6,260 nucleotides of DNA from Chloroflexota bacterium (lineage in GTDB: Bacteria; Chloroflexota; Ktedonobacteria; Ktedonobacterales; JACDGC01), in assembly GCA_021812265.1 (NCBI GenBank), contig JAKAOI010000149.1, forward strand, positions 1 through 6,260, written 5' to 3'. Every line of letters starts with the position of its first letter. Position 1 is the first letter of the stretch. The notes under the pieces were generated by a model. It was not told the origin of the DNA, searched no databases, and saw only the letters and a program-made list of their open reading frames with translations. Positions 5,896-6,260 of the stretch are shown piece after piece. The position numbers and the translations under genes were made by a program.

Positions 5896-6260
5896 TTATG
5901 GATTTGCATTTTTTATATTATATCCAGTATCAATCTCTTCACTTTGTGTTCCTTTACGGTAAAGCCACAGTTTACCATTACTATCCACATAAAAATCCTC
6001 TTTTATAGCATAGGTGTCGACATGGAACCCGCCGTGATCAATGGCTCCGGAGAGGTCATTACCTCAAACAGCACTCCTGCTAAAGCCCCTACGCCAGCCA
6101 TAATAACTACAGCTCCAAAGCTAATACCTGCGGCGGCGTCTAGTAACCATCCCACAACATTCAATGCAGCCTCAGATGCTCCACTGCTCGCCGCCGGAGC
6201 CGTTTCAGAAGCTGATAAACCAAATCCAGTACATACTGGATCCCCAATAACAGAGATCGG
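5896..6260 (-). pseudogene. End of Rhs core and toxin tip (module A), frameshifted; continues beyond window
   Basis: At the right edge the minus strand reads PISVIGDPVCTGFG, equivalent to the NPETWSDPTGH core end of module B, so the tip begins right at the edge. An Ala/Ser-rich linker and a hydrophobic helix (AAGISFGAVVIMAGVGALAGVLF) follow. The first frame then ends after GSMSTPML at a TAA (6005-6003). The neighbouring frame from about 6060 down to the stop at 5898-5896 reads GNDLSGAIDHGGFHVDTYAI and then DFYVDSNGKLWLYRKG, a far more plausible protein end directly in front of the immunity gene. One base inserted at GAGGT (6065-6061) joins VLFE to GNDLSG. The reconstructed tip is about 115 residues. 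I do not recognise its catalytic family; the last 50 residues, with D-x-N-G-K-L-W-L-Y, are the candidate active part. Confidence 0.7.
6061..6065 (-). other. Frameshift site in the module A toxin tip
   Basis: GAGGT on the minus strand (ACCTC on plus). Changing GG to GGG restores one open frame across the hydrophobic helix and the C-terminal tip; as written, a TGA precedes the second frame. Confidence 0.6.

Noticed and set aside
3229..6065. Programmed frameshifting as an explanation of the split toxin genes
   Set aside because: No shared slippery heptamer or downstream structure was seen, and the breaks lie at unrelated sequences in different parts of the proteins; decay or indel errors explain them more simply.

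Overview
The window is a mosaic of rhs (YD-repeat) polymorphic-toxin remnants and immunity-type genes. Every gene I can support lies on the minus strand, so the array reads from high to low coordinates. The Rhs core signature (YYHARYYDPSIGQF, then AYVGGNPETWSDPTGH) most resembles Rhs proteins of Chloroflexota, especially Ktedonobacteria. That assignment comes from remembered family features and is only moderately sure. GC-rich Rhs/Hint segments are joined to AT-rich toxin tips and immunity genes, the usual composition of displaced ('orphan') rhs cassettes.

In transcription order there are four modules. Module A (6260-5418) is the very end of an Rhs core with a short membrane-spanning toxin tip, broken by a one-base frameshift, followed 13 bp later by an intact DUF4279-type immunity gene. 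Module B (5395-3539) is a 5'-truncated Rhs core fused to a glycine-rich, hydrophobic tip that looks membrane-acting, followed by a gene for a three-helix membrane protein that is its likely immunity protein. Module C (about 3480-880) is a truncated Hint autoprotease domain leading into a Tse2-like (ADP-ribosyltransferase-fold) toxin. A frameshift separates Hint from toxin. The toxin stop overlaps (ATGA) the start of a helical-repeat protein, and a paralogue of that protein follows. Module D (584-1) is a frameshifted YD-repeat/core piece that runs off the left edge; its toxin tip lies outside the window.

The pattern suggests repeated displacement of toxin tips by recombination in the conserved core, with a different junction in each module. 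Three of the four toxin-side segments carry a reading-frame break, while all four immunity-type genes are open. This fits an immunity-bank role for the locus, although indel sequencing errors in G/C runs cannot be excluded. The most interesting unrecognised item is the duplicated 285/303-residue helical-repeat family beside the Tse2-like toxin. No tRNA, rRNA, CRISPR array or intact insertion sequence was seen. The 585-879 gap holds a GC-moderate segment I cannot assign.
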